Of a stretch of 64,000 bases of DNA, positions 52,664 to 60,387 are shown piece by piece. The stretch is from Chryseobacterium angstadtii. GTDB lineage: Bacteria > Bacteroidota > Bacteroidia > Flavobacteriales > Weeksellaceae. The notes beneath the pieces were generated by a model. The model was given only the letters and a program-made list of their open reading frames with translations. It searched no databases and was not told the DNA's origin. The stretch covers positions 467,899 through 531,898 of the forward strand of contig NZ_LFND01000006.1 in NCBI RefSeq assembly GCF_001045465.1, written 5' to 3'. Position 1 is the stretch's first letter. Every line of letters starts with the position of its first letter. Position numbers and translations under genes: made by a program.

Positions 52664-54175
52664 CTACTCATAATCCGGCATTTCACCATTTGTAAAGAGA
52701 GACGTTCTTGTAAGATCAGTCATCGAGCTGTTGAGATCTATTACCATTATATTTTTCTGTGAAATATTATCATTAGAAGTATTCATAAAGATAATCTGAG
52801 CATTATTCGGAGAGAATCTAGGATCCAGATCATTGGTTCCTAAAGGTTTTTCACTTTCCGTAGACACGTCATAGAGGATATCATTGGTCAGATTATAGAT
52901 AAAAATTCTGGAATCCAGCTGCCGGTAATTTCCGCTTCCATCCTGATATCCGGCCATATCTCTGGTGTATACAAGCATTTGTCCGTCTACGGAGAAATTA
53001 AGTCCTCCTGCTGCTCCCATTGATCCTGACAAGATCGTTTTTAAAATACTTCCGTTCATATCAATGATATAAATTTTTGTACTGTAACCACTATAATCAT
53101 TTGTTTTAAGGGCGATTTTACTGCCGTCGTAGCTCCAATCGCATTCAGAGATCATACTGCCATCCGGAGTGGTATATACCAGTGTGAGGCCGCTTCCATC
53201 CTTATTGATCCTGTATAATTTATTAAAATTGGAATAGAGAATTTCCTGACCGTTTGTACTCCATGCAAAATCCATTTCATAATTATTAAAGCCTGCTGCC
53301 GGCACTGTAGTCACCTTGAAAGGATTGGATCCGTCCGGGTTTGCAGTGTAAATATGAGTACTTCCGCCTTCAGTCCGCAAAAATGCGATGAGTCCTGCAT
53401 TATTATTTTTCCGTGGCCTCCAGCTGTTATAGGATCCATTGGTGAACTGAAAACTGTTTCCCTGACCATCACTCGACATGATTACAAAATTTCCGTTCTG
53501 TTTCTGTACGTAATGATAGCGGTTGGCAGGAACCGTATTGGTTGTAAATTTATTGACGGGGCTTAAAACTGGCGGGTGAATGCCGTCCGAAACAGACACC
53601 TGCCAGAAGTAACTAACACCAAATTTTAAATTTGAAAGAGAATAATGCTTCGCAGTCAAATCATTAATCTGAACTACCTGAGTATCCAGATTGTTTTTAA
53701 TTGTTAAACTATATCTCAAAACATCAGCCGTGTCGGGATCTGTGGCTGTCCATGTCAGTTCCACGTTTAAAGGCTGATTGACCGCATTGTCTACCGGACT
53801 TAGCAGCTGCGGTGCAGAAGGAGGAGAATTCAGGGAAGTATCGTCGTTCATTTCAAAGACAACGGTTACCGTCTGATTCTGATTTTGTATGTTGACACCC
53901 TGAAAATTGGTGACATAACCCGAAAGTTCGGCTTTCACAGAATAATTTCCAATCGGCATAGCTCCAATTTCAAATGTACCATCCGTTCCACTGAAAACCG
54001 TCTGTGTAGTGGGTGCCGTAAAAATTTTCACATTAGCGATAGGCACATTGGTTCCTCTTTTCACCACTTTTCCTTTCAATATTCCTGTCTGAGCCTGATC
54101 CACAAGTTCTTCATCGCATGAAAACAGGCAAAAGGCAAGGATAAATAGGCTGAGTATTTTTATTAAAGTTTTCAT
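52664..54175 (-). CDS. Surface lipoprotein of the curli operon (CpD + fibronectin-like + beta-propeller)
   Basis: The 503-residue protein has a lipoprotein signal (LSLFILAFCLFSC, Cys lipidated) and a carboxypeptidase-regulatory-like domain (about 32-110, GILKGKVVKRGTNVPIANVK). A fibronectin-like domain (118-215, PSAPQLLSPVDNAVNQPLNV) and a TolB/PD40-type propeller with repeats such as MDFAWSTNGQEILYSN and CDWSYDGSKIALKT follow. It lies 11 nt after csgG and ends the operon. It may hold curli fibres at the surface or assist export; no such protein exists in the E. coli csg operons. Confidence 0.8.
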   Translation of the reverse strand: MKTLIKILSLFILAFCLFSCDEELVDQAQTGILKGKVVKRGTNVPIANVKIFTAPTTQTVFSGTDGTFEIGAMPIGNYSVKAELSGYVTNFQGVNIQNQNQTVTVVFEMNDDTSLNSPPSAPQLLSPVDNAVNQPLNVELTWTATDPDTADVLRYSLTIKNNLDTQVVQINDLTAKHYSLSNLKFGVSYFWQVSVSDGIHPPVLSPVNKFTTNTVPANRYHYVQKQNGNFVIMSSDGQGNSFQFTNGSYNSWRPRKNNNAGLIAFLRTEGGSTHIYTANPDGSNPFKVTTVPAAGFNNYEMDFAWSTNGQEILYSNFNKLYRINKDGSGLTLVYTTPDGSMISECDWSYDGSKIALKTNDYSGYSTKIYIIDMNGSILKTILSGSMGAAGGLNFSVDGQMLVYTRDMAGYQDGSGNYRQLDSRIFIYNLTNDILYDVSTESEKPLGTNDLDPRFSPNNAQIIFMNTSNDNISQKNIMVIDLNSSMTDLTRTSLFTNGEMPDYE

Positions 54176-54186
54176 AATTCGTGTTT

Positions 54187-55551
54187 TTAGTGTTTTCCAA
54201 GGTAAAAATTGATTCCAACGGCAAACCGGAGAGCCTGATCTTTTCTTTTTCCGTTCACCAGACCTTCCCAGTTATCCCTAAAACCTATATCATATTGCGA
54301 TGAAGCACGAATGGCGGTATTATTCCCTATCATATATTCCAAACCACCACCCACCTGGCCTTTGTATTGAGGTTTATATTTTGAAAACAAAGCCCCCATT
54401 CCACCGTACACATACGGACTGAATCTGTATTTCGGAAACAGAAGAAATTCCAGATTGAGTTCCGGGACAATGTAATTTCTTTTAATAATATTTTTATTCT
54501 CTAAAGTGAAATAGCTTCCGCTGGCTTCAATATTGAAATTTGGACTTATAAAATATTTGATCCCCAATTTTCCTCCGGCGTTCATTTTAGGATTTACATA
54601 ATCATCTTTAATCTTCTGGGCTTCTATATTGGCAAAAACGGAAACTTTCTGTCTGTAATTTTCCGGGAACTTATTCCCAACAGTTCTTCCGACATTTGCT
54701 TCCTGCTCTTTATTGTAATCATTGATCAAAGCCTGATAGCCTGTTAAATCTTCTGAAGCTTTGCCCCAGATTTTATCACGGATCCCTTCAACAATCAGAG
54801 ATCTTACGGCTTTCTCAATGGCTTCGGTGACAGCAAGCTGTACGGGCTCGTTTTGGGTGAGACCCACCTCTGCTTCAAGTAATCTTTCCGTATCAATATA
54901 TCTGAAAAAACTGCCGTTGACACTTGTGGACACAATCGTTTTGGAAATATAAACGGTTTTGAGAATTTCTCCGTTCAATGTGGAAACAGCGCGCAGATAA
55001 ATGGTAATCCTGTCCTGGCGATATTGGGTAGAAGCCCCTATTCCGAAATATCTGGCCCCCAGACCTCCGGTCATAACATTGCTGTCATAAGAGATCACAC
55101 CTCCTTCAAGAAGAATTCCCGCATAAAGAAGAGGAGGAAGAGACTGGCTGTTTTTATCGGCATCTTTCATGTATTCCTGCCTTGTAGAGCGGATAATCTG
55201 TCTTTCATTCAAAAGATTTGCGATATTTTCTCTTTCAATAGGAATAAACCATCGGCTGTCTTCAAGTGCTTTAATCAGAATGGTAGTGGTTCCCTGCGGA
55301 ACTGCTGTACTCCAGTTGTTCCCGTTTTCGGAGGGTTTGTACTGACCGGTCTGGTCTCTGAATTTATAGACGCCTATGACTATTTTTTCTTTGGGAAGAG
55401 GAAGGCTCCTCAATTCCGCTGTAGAGGGAGTAAGTTCTCCCATGGTGGATCTTTCAGGATCGGAAGGAAGACCCAGTATGGAACTGCAGGCCTGCATTAA
55501 GCATAGCAGGAACGTACAGAAAAAAATTCTGGTGTAAGTGTAAGTTCTCAT
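54187..55551 (-). CDS. csgG: Curli secretion channel CsgG with extra C-terminal beta-barrel
   Basis: Residues 1-285 match CsgG: a lipoprotein signal (FFCTFLLCLMQAC), KIVIGVYKFRDQTGQYKPS, QGTTTILIKALEDSRWFIPI, ERENIANLLNERQIIRSTRQ, and the membrane hairpins. CsgG forms a nonameric outer-membrane pore for curlin. The family is ~277 residues; this protein has 454. The added ~170 residues are amphipathic strands (NAGGKLGIKYFISPNFNIEA, later RFSPYVYGGMGALFSKY, AVGINFYLGKH) typical of OmpA-like outer-membrane beta-barrels. Nine copies per pore would surround the channel with small barrels. Confidence 0.9.
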   Translation of the reverse strand: MRTYTYTRIFFCTFLLCLMQACSSILGLPSDPERSTMGELTPSTAELRSLPLPKEKIVIGVYKFRDQTGQYKPSENGNNWSTAVPQGTTTILIKALEDSRWFIPIERENIANLLNERQIIRSTRQEYMKDADKNSQSLPPLLYAGILLEGGVISYDSNVMTGGLGARYFGIGASTQYRQDRITIYLRAVSTLNGEILKTVYISKTIVSTSVNGSFFRYIDTERLLEAEVGLTQNEPVQLAVTEAIEKAVRSLIVEGIRDKIWGKASEDLTGYQALINDYNKEQEANVGRTVGNKFPENYRQKVSVFANIEAQKIKDDYVNPKMNAGGKLGIKYFISPNFNIEASGSYFTLENKNIIKRNYIVPELNLEFLLFPKYRFSPYVYGGMGALFSKYKPQYKGQVGGGLEYMIGNNTAIRASSQYDIGFRDNWEGLVNGKRKDQALRFAVGINFYLGKH

Positions 55552-55575
55552 GGTAAGTCTGGTTTTTAGTTTTTT

Positions 55576-55986
55576 TTATTTTGGAATGACGATCTCGGAC
55601 TGATCACCTGAACTGGTATCCAAAATATTAATCAACAGCCCCTGAGCTGTAGTCGTGATCTGGAGATAAAGCGACCCAAAGAGATAGTTCCCCGGTTTTA
55701 TACTGCCTTCTCCAAACTGATCTTCAAATAATTTCCGGGACAGCTCGCTCAGTATCTGCCTGTTGAGGCTTTGGCTGAAACTGTCCAGAGAATTCACATT
55801 ATCAAGCAAATCACCGTAATCATTTTTTTCATCAAACTGATTCTGTGCATTGGCTGAACTTAGAAGCCACTGGTAATTAAATGTATCACCTCCGAATGCC
55901 GGATTGACAGGCTTATAAACGAGCTGCTGAGATTTTCCGGAGAAAATACCCGCAATAAAGGTCAAAATAATGATAAAAGTTTTCAT
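55576..55986 (-). CDS. csgF: Curli assembly protein CsgF
   Basis: The 136-residue protein has a signal peptide and the CsgF start QLVYKPVNPAFGGDTFNYQW, then LLSSANAQNQF, like the NPNFGG...LLxSAxAQN signature. A helical neck and a closing beta region follow. CsgF sits in the CsgG pore and passes CsgB to the surface to nucleate fibres. Confidence 0.9.
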   Translation of the reverse strand: MKTFIIILTFIAGIFSGKSQQLVYKPVNPAFGGDTFNYQWLLSSANAQNQFDEKNDYGDLLDNVNSLDSFSQSLNRQILSELSRKLFEDQFGEGSIKPGNYLFGSLYLQITTTAQGLLINILDTSSGDQSEIVIPK

Positions 55987-55997
55987 GGCGGACGTTT

Positions 55998-56732
55998 TTA
56001 GTAAATAAATTCATTTTTAATAAGGTTTTTCTTTGCGTTAAACTCTTTGATGTATTTTAAGCTGGCTGCCAGCTGTTCTTTCAAATAATCTTCATTGGGA
56101 TTGGTCATAAAACTGTAAATCACTTTATCATCCATCTGGATATTGATCTGGCCGCTGGTTCCGCGGAGAGGAAGTTCGGAAATAGTAACTGCACCACTGC
56201 TTTTATCGGGAATCTGGCTGTACTGCATATAAAAAAGATCATAAAAATCTTTCCCGACTTTGGTCTTGGTTTCATCTATAGTAAGCCCTTTCAGTTCAAA
56301 GACGGCATCTTCTTCCACTTTGTCCGTTTTTTTTCTGAACAGATCATTGTTGAGTTCTATACTGTCTTTGGCTATCAGTTTCCGGGTTTCTTCGTCCCTT
56401 ACATAGAGAAATGCTTTCAGCGCATCTTTTGGCTCAAGATTGACACTGATTTCTGATAAAACTTTTACTTCATTGGGATTGATGGAGAATTTTCCGCTTT
56501 GCTGGTTATTGGAAAGATTTCCGGAATTTCCTTTTTTAATGGAGATCAGCATGTAATTCAGTTCTTTGTACACTGCAGTATTGTTGGTAACCACAGCTTT
56601 CAGTCTGATCTGATTTTCGAGGGTACTGCTTTCTATCCTTGCGTTCACTTTTTTATCTTCCTGCCCATCAACCAATGCAGACAGGAAGATAAATAAAGTG
56701 CACAGATTTAAGGAATATAAAAATTTCATCAT
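55998..56732 (-). CDS. csgE: CsgE curli chaperone with an N-terminal CsgH-like domain
   Basis: The C-terminal ~105 residues match CsgE (FELKGLTIDETKTKVGKDFY, then SGAVTISELPLRGTSGQINI), which caps the CsgG pore. E. coli CsgE has 129 residues; this protein has 244. The N-terminal part after the signal peptide (about 25-125) has Ig-type strands (LNYMLISIKKGNSGNLSNNQ, QSGKFSINPNEVKVLSEISV) like the CsgH chaperone of alphaproteobacteria that blocks curlin aggregation. The fusion would join periplasmic anti-aggregation to pore gating. Confidence 0.85.
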   Translation of the reverse strand: MMKFLYSLNLCTLFIFLSALVDGQEDKKVNARIESSTLENQIRLKAVVTNNTAVYKELNYMLISIKKGNSGNLSNNQQSGKFSINPNEVKVLSEISVNLEPKDALKAFLYVRDEETRKLIAKDSIELNNDLFRKKTDKVEEDAVFELKGLTIDETKTKVGKDFYDLFYMQYSQIPDKSSGAVTISELPLRGTSGQINIQMDDKVIYSFMTNPNEDYLKEQLAASLKYIKEFNAKKNLIKNEFIY

Positions 56733-56739
56733 GTGTGTT

Positions 56740-57138
56740 TTAATAATTTCTCATGAAGATGGTCTTGTTGTCGCCTTTTACATTAATCTGCATTCCGTCT
56801 GAGACACTATTGCTTCCGGTGATATCAATGATATTGTTGTTTCCCTGTGTAGTAACGGCAGTTTTGGTTTCTTTATCCGTGAATGAATTGATGAAATAAA
56901 GCGTGTTGTAATCTCCCAGCTGCTGTACGGTCATATTCGTTTTAGCATTAAGAGAAAGCTCTGCATTATTGTAATCTCCCATCTGGATAACAGCGGAACC
57001 GTAAAGTCCCTGTTCCGTCTGCTGTTTTGCCACAAGGTCAAGAACCGTGCTGCTGTTGATCTTGTCCCAGTCTACCTGCTGTGCTTTTACACACAGTACT
57101 GCGAAAAGTGTAAAGGCACCCCATCCCAGTTTAAACAT
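56740..57138 (-). CDS. csgB: Minor curlin CsgB-like nucleator
   Basis: ATG at 57138 gives 132 residues with a signal peptide. After a helical N-terminal segment come about four degenerate curlin units (SAVIQMGDYNNAEL, MTVQQLGDYNTLYF, AVTTQGNNNIIDIT, MQINVKGDNKTIF). Low repeat regularity, a non-repeat N-terminal region and location next to csgE-F-G fit the minor nucleating subunit. It follows the csgA terminator and precedes csgE by 7 nt. Confidence 0.8.
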   Translation of the reverse strand: MFKLGWGAFTLFAVLCVKAQQVDWDKINSSTVLDLVAKQQTEQGLYGSAVIQMGDYNNAELSLNAKTNMTVQQLGDYNTLYFINSFTDKETKTAVTTQGNNNIIDITGSNSVSDGMQINVKGDNKTIFMRNY

Positions 57139-57245
57139 GGTATTAATTTTTAATAAAGGTACATGAATAGAATATCCGGAAAAACACACCCAGCGGGTAC
57201 AACTATAAAATCATGGTTTCCGGGTATTTTTATGGTTTAAAGCTT

Positions 57246-57276
57246 AAAAAAGGAGAAAACCGCAGCCTCTCCTTTT
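57246..57276 (-). terminator. Terminator after csgA
   Basis: AAAAGGAGA pairs with TCTCCTTTT, T run on the minus strand, 22 nt after the csgA stop. It would let csgA exceed csgBEFG transcript, as seen for curlin genes. Confidence 0.85.
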
Positions 57277-57297
57277 ATTTTTGATTACCGTGCATAA

Positions 57298-58116
57298 TTA
57301 GTTAGATTGATTAATCACCATTGAGTTTCCGTTACCCATCTGAGTTCCTACATGGATATGGGAATCACCGCTTTGAGCCACCCAGGTAAAGTTGTTGTTA
57401 CCCATTTGCACGTCCACTGCTGTATTGGAGTCCCCTAACTGAATTTGATATAATTGGTTTCCGTTTCCAACCTGTGCTCCAAGAGCTGTATTATCGTCAC
57501 CTATCTGAACAGCAGCAGCAATATTGTTATTACCTACCTGATCATGGGTTGCGGTATTGTCATTTCCATCCTGATATTGTACCAAAAGGTTACCGTTACC
57601 TACCTGAAGACCGCTTGCATCATTTCTTCTTCCAAGCTGGATCTGATAAGCATCATTACCGTTACCTAACTGAATAGCAGAAGCATCATTTCTTCTTCCA
57701 TCCTGATACTGAAGTACAGAGTTTCCTAATCCAAGCTGAACAGAAGAGGTTTCGTTTCTTCTTCCGATCTGAGTTTGTTCTGTAGAGTTAAATGCACCAA
57801 GCTGCCAGGTAACTGCAGAGTTTCTGTTTCCCTGTTGGCTTACGTCGTTAGTGTTAGCAAGACCGGTTTGATCTACATCAATGGAGTTTCTGTTCCCTAT
57901 ACTTTCGGCAGTATTAATATTCAGAACACCTACCTGATCAATGTCTGCCATATTACGGTTTCCATCCTGTGTCAGGGAATTGATGTTCAAAAGACCTGTC
58001 TGATCAACAGTTGCAGTATTCAAGTTTCCGATCTGGGCAGTAACATCAATATTTGATTGTGCGAAGCTGAAACTCATGACCAATAGTGTAAATACACCTG
58101 AAATAAAGTTTTTCAT
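57298..58116 (-). CDS. csgA: Major curlin (CsgA-like amyloid subunit), 22-23 repeats
   Basis: The 272-residue protein has a signal peptide (KNFISGVFTLLVMSFSFAQ) followed by almost pure curlin repeats of 11 residues with Q and G at fixed places and N three residues after the G (for example ATVDQTGLLNI, ADIDQVGVLNI, AYQIQLGRRND, ALGAQVGNGNQ). I count 22 full units and a partial last one, about twice the ~10 half-units of E. coli CsgA. Some units carry RR or DD pairs that resemble gatekeeper residues. It forms the amyloid fibre of the surface matrix. Confidence 0.93.
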   Translation of the reverse strand: MKNFISGVFTLLVMSFSFAQSNIDVTAQIGNLNTATVDQTGLLNINSLTQDGNRNMADIDQVGVLNINTAESIGNRNSIDVDQTGLANTNDVSQQGNRNSAVTWQLGAFNSTEQTQIGRRNETSSVQLGLGNSVLQYQDGRRNDASAIQLGNGNDAYQIQLGRRNDASGLQVGNGNLLVQYQDGNDNTATHDQVGNNNIAAAVQIGDDNTALGAQVGNGNQLYQIQLGDSNTAVDVQMGNNNFTWVAQSGDSHIHVGTQMGNGNSMVINQSN

Positions 58117-58147
58117 TTTGATAAAAATTAATTGGTTAATAGTATGA

Positions 58148-58155
58148 CAAAGGTA
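58148..58155 (-). promoter_or_regulatory. csgA promoter -7 box
   Basis: TACCTTTG on the minus strand, 31 nt before the csgA ATG, matches TAnnTTTG exactly. Confidence 0.65.
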
Positions 58156-58250
58156 TATTCTAAACCCAAATGAAAAACCACGGCTAAAGTGTAAATTTTA
58201 AAAATCACGGTTTACAGTTTTGGATATAACCATTTGCCGTTTTATGGGAA

Positions 58251-58271
58251 TCACGTGTTTCAGTTACGTGA
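58251..58271. promoter_or_regulatory. Dyad in the csgA upstream region
   Basis: TCACGT and ACGTGA arms are separated by 9 nt, about 100 nt upstream of the csgA -7 box. Candidate regulator site; not found elsewhere in the window. Confidence 0.4.
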
Positions 58272-58308
58272 AAATACGGTACAAAACAATATTGATTTTC
58301 AACTAAAT

Positions 58309-58334
58309 AAACAAAATAACTCTAATTTTATCAA
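58309..58334 (+). promoter_or_regulatory. Second copy of the shared AT-rich motif
   Basis: Matches 51495-51520 at 24 of 26 bases. It lies between csgA (minus) and the NUDIX gene (plus). The 351-nt gap holds no gene. Confidence 0.35.
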
Positions 58335-58455
58335 AACAAAAGAAAGCATTTATTTCATTAACCTTTTCATTTTTAAATCATTGAATTTATAAATCTTTAC
58401 ATCCTTCAATGGTTAATTAATGTTAACGCCTGTTCTTTTCTTCAGTATATATTGC

Positions 58456-58463
58456 TAAATTTG
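58456..58463 (+). promoter_or_regulatory. -7 box almost on the NUDIX start codon
   Basis: TAAATTTG lies 4 nt before ATG 58468, so the transcript would start at or near the start codon (leaderless). No clear -33 element. Confidence 0.35.
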
Positions 58464-58467
58464 AGCT

Positions 58468-59097
58468 ATGGAAAGTTTTGGAAAAGATTTATTGAGAAAA
58501 ATTACCAATGTGGAACTGCCGGGAATCAATGCACACGGCGTATTCTCACCGCCTTCCCGTCCTCTATTTACCTATGATGAAATCCTGTCTAAAAATCCCA
58601 AGTTTGCAGCAGTAAACATCGTATTGTACCTGAAGGACAACGAATGGTATTTTCCTCTGATCCAGAGAACAATCAATGAACACGACAGGCATAGTGGCCA
58701 AATCTCCCTTCCCGGCGGCAAACGTGAGGAAATGGACCGGGATTTTGCCGAAACTGCTGTACGCGAAACTTCAGAAGAAATCGGAATAGATAAACACTAT
58801 ATAAGGGTAATCAGGGAGATGTCTCCTATTTATATTCCCCCAAGTAATTTTTATGTATATCCGTACATTTCATACACGAAAAAGAATCCGCTTTTTGTTC
58901 TCCAGCAGAGTGAAGCTGTGGAAACCATAGAATTTCCTATCACTTCTTTCCTCAATCTTCCTGATAATCCTGAAATGATGGCATTACCCGGTGCTTCCGG
59001 ACATGAAGTCCCGGTCATTAATTTCAACGGATATATTATCTGGGGTGCCACAGCAATGATATTAAGCGAGTTTAGTCAGTTGCTGAAAAAAATGTAA
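58468..59097 (+). CDS. NUDIX hydrolase, CoA-pyrophosphatase type
   Basis: The 209-residue protein has a NUDIX box with the conserved core RETSEEIGID. Just before it is the pattern LIQRTINEHDRHSGQISLPG, which fits the NuCoA motif (LLxxR...H.GQ.s.PGG) of coenzyme-A pyrophosphatases. It probably hydrolyses CoA or oxidised CoA in the cytoplasm. The Glu expected 8 residues before the box Arg is not obvious (Arg/Asp there). It is followed by an acyltransferase gene 26 nt later. Confidence 0.85.
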   Translation: MESFGKDLLRKITNVELPGINAHGVFSPPSRPLFTYDEILSKNPKFAAVNIVLYLKDNEWYFPLIQRTINEHDRHSGQISLPGGKREEMDRDFAETAVRETSEEIGIDKHYIRVIREMSPIYIPPSNFYVYPYISYTKKNPLFVLQQSEAVETIEFPITSFLNLPDNPEMMALPGASGHEVPVINFNGYIIWGATAMILSEFSQLLKKM

Positions 59098-59123
59098 CTT
59101 TGCATACCGTGTTTAATTGAGAG

Positions 59124-59930
59124 ATGGCGAAGAAAAATATTTTCACCGATGCATTCGGAACACCTTATTTTTTAAAAAGGTTAATTATTTTTATTTTAGG
59201 AATTGTATCCTACAGAAGATTCAACGGCTTTAATAAACTGAAGATAACCGGTACAGAACATCTTGTGGATCTTCCGGATTCCAATGTGCTTTTTGTATGC
59301 AACCATCAAACCTACTTTGCCGATGTAGCAGCAATGTATCATGCATTCTGCGCTGTAAACAACGGTTATCTGAACACGATTAAAAACCCGATCTATCTGC
59401 TAAATCCAAAGATCGATTTTTACTATGTAGCTGCAGAAGAAACCATGAATAAAGGAATTCTTCCGAAGATTTTCAAAATTGCAGGGGCTGTAACGGTAAA
59501 AAGAACGTGGAGAGCAGAAGGTAAAAATGTGAACAGAATGGTTGACATGAGTGAGGTGGATAATATTATGAAGGCTCTGGACAACGGCTGGGTAGCTACT
59601 TTCCCTCAGGGTACTACATCTGCTTTTGCACAGGGAAGACGAGGTACAGCGAAACTGGTGAAAAACCAGCGTCCTATTGTCATTCCAATCAAAATCAACG
59701 GGTTCAGGAGAGCATTTGATAAAAAGGGTCTCCGCGTAAAGGTGACCGGCGTAAAACCTACCATGGAGTTCAAAGCTCCTCTGGATATAGACTACGACAA
59801 CGAAAAAGCACCTGAAATTTTATTAAAGATCATGACTGCCATTGAGCAGACGGAAGATTTCAATGTATTACACAATTATGATGAAGAACTTAAAGCTAAA
59901 AAAACAGAACAAAAGGACTCCAATCATTAA
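59124..59930 (+). CDS. 1-acylglycerol-3-phosphate acyltransferase family protein (PlsC-like)
   Basis: The 268-residue protein has an N-terminal hydrophobic helix and the acyltransferase domain: CNHQTYFADVAA for the catalytic block, AVTVKRTWRAEGKNVNRMVD, and FPQGTTSAFAQGRRGTAK for the substrate block. It transfers acyl groups to lysophospholipid at the membrane. The His-Asp pair is spaced HX5D instead of the usual HX4D, and FPEG is FPQG. Both suggest a divergent branch or altered substrate. Confidence 0.82.
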   Translation: MAKKNIFTDAFGTPYFLKRLIIFILGIVSYRRFNGFNKLKITGTEHLVDLPDSNVLFVCNHQTYFADVAAMYHAFCAVNNGYLNTIKNPIYLLNPKIDFYYVAAEETMNKGILPKIFKIAGAVTVKRTWRAEGKNVNRMVDMSEVDNIMKALDNGWVATFPQGTTSAFAQGRRGTAKLVKNQRPIVIPIKINGFRRAFDKKGLRVKVTGVKPTMEFKAPLDIDYDNEKAPEILLKIMTAIEQTEDFNVLHNYDEELKAKKTEQKDSNH

Positions 59931-59945
59931 AGTAAGTAAAAAATT

Positions 59946-60383
59946 ATGAACAAAATATTAGGGATCATATTTGCGGTCTTAGTATTAGTTTCCTGTAACA
60001 GCCAGAAAGTATATTCAGATTTTGATATAAGCTATTCCAAAAGCGGAGGCTTGGCACCGGTGTATGAGAATTTGCTGATTAAAGGTAACAATGCTCACTA
60101 TTCTATAGAAGGTCAGGGAAAAAAATACAAACAGGATTTCAAAATTTCCGACGAAGATCTGAAGAAACTGGATCAGACGCTTTCCCAAAACAATTTCAGA
60201 AGAATTCAGGAAGACCGTAAAAAGCTTTATGATAACGTAAGTACCTCCATCAATATCAAGAAGGGACCGAACGAAGGCAGTAAAACTGATGCCAGCATGA
60301 TCATGCCCAACTTTACGACGAACTGGAACAATATTCTGAATGCGTTTCAGGAAATCATTAATAACAATGTAAAAAAACAGTAA
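59946..60383 (+). CDS. Hypothetical lipoprotein (145 aa)
   Basis: Lipoprotein signal MNKILGIIFAVLVLVSC then a small beta-rich domain with a Lys-rich middle (GQGKKYKQDFKISDEDLKKL). It lies 15 nt after the acyltransferase and 4 nt before mpl, probably one operon. Family not recognised. Confidence 0.7.
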   Translation: MNKILGIIFAVLVLVSCNSQKVYSDFDISYSKSGGLAPVYENLLIKGNNAHYSIEGQGKKYKQDFKISDEDLKKLDQTLSQNNFRRIQEDRKKLYDNVSTSINIKKGPNEGSKTDASMIMPNFTTNWNNILNAFQEIINNNVKKQ

Positions 60384-60387
60384 ATAA

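Noticed and set aside
57454..58056. Several frames on the plus strand opposite the curlin gene
   Set aside because: They are shadows produced by the regular curlin repeats on the other strand.
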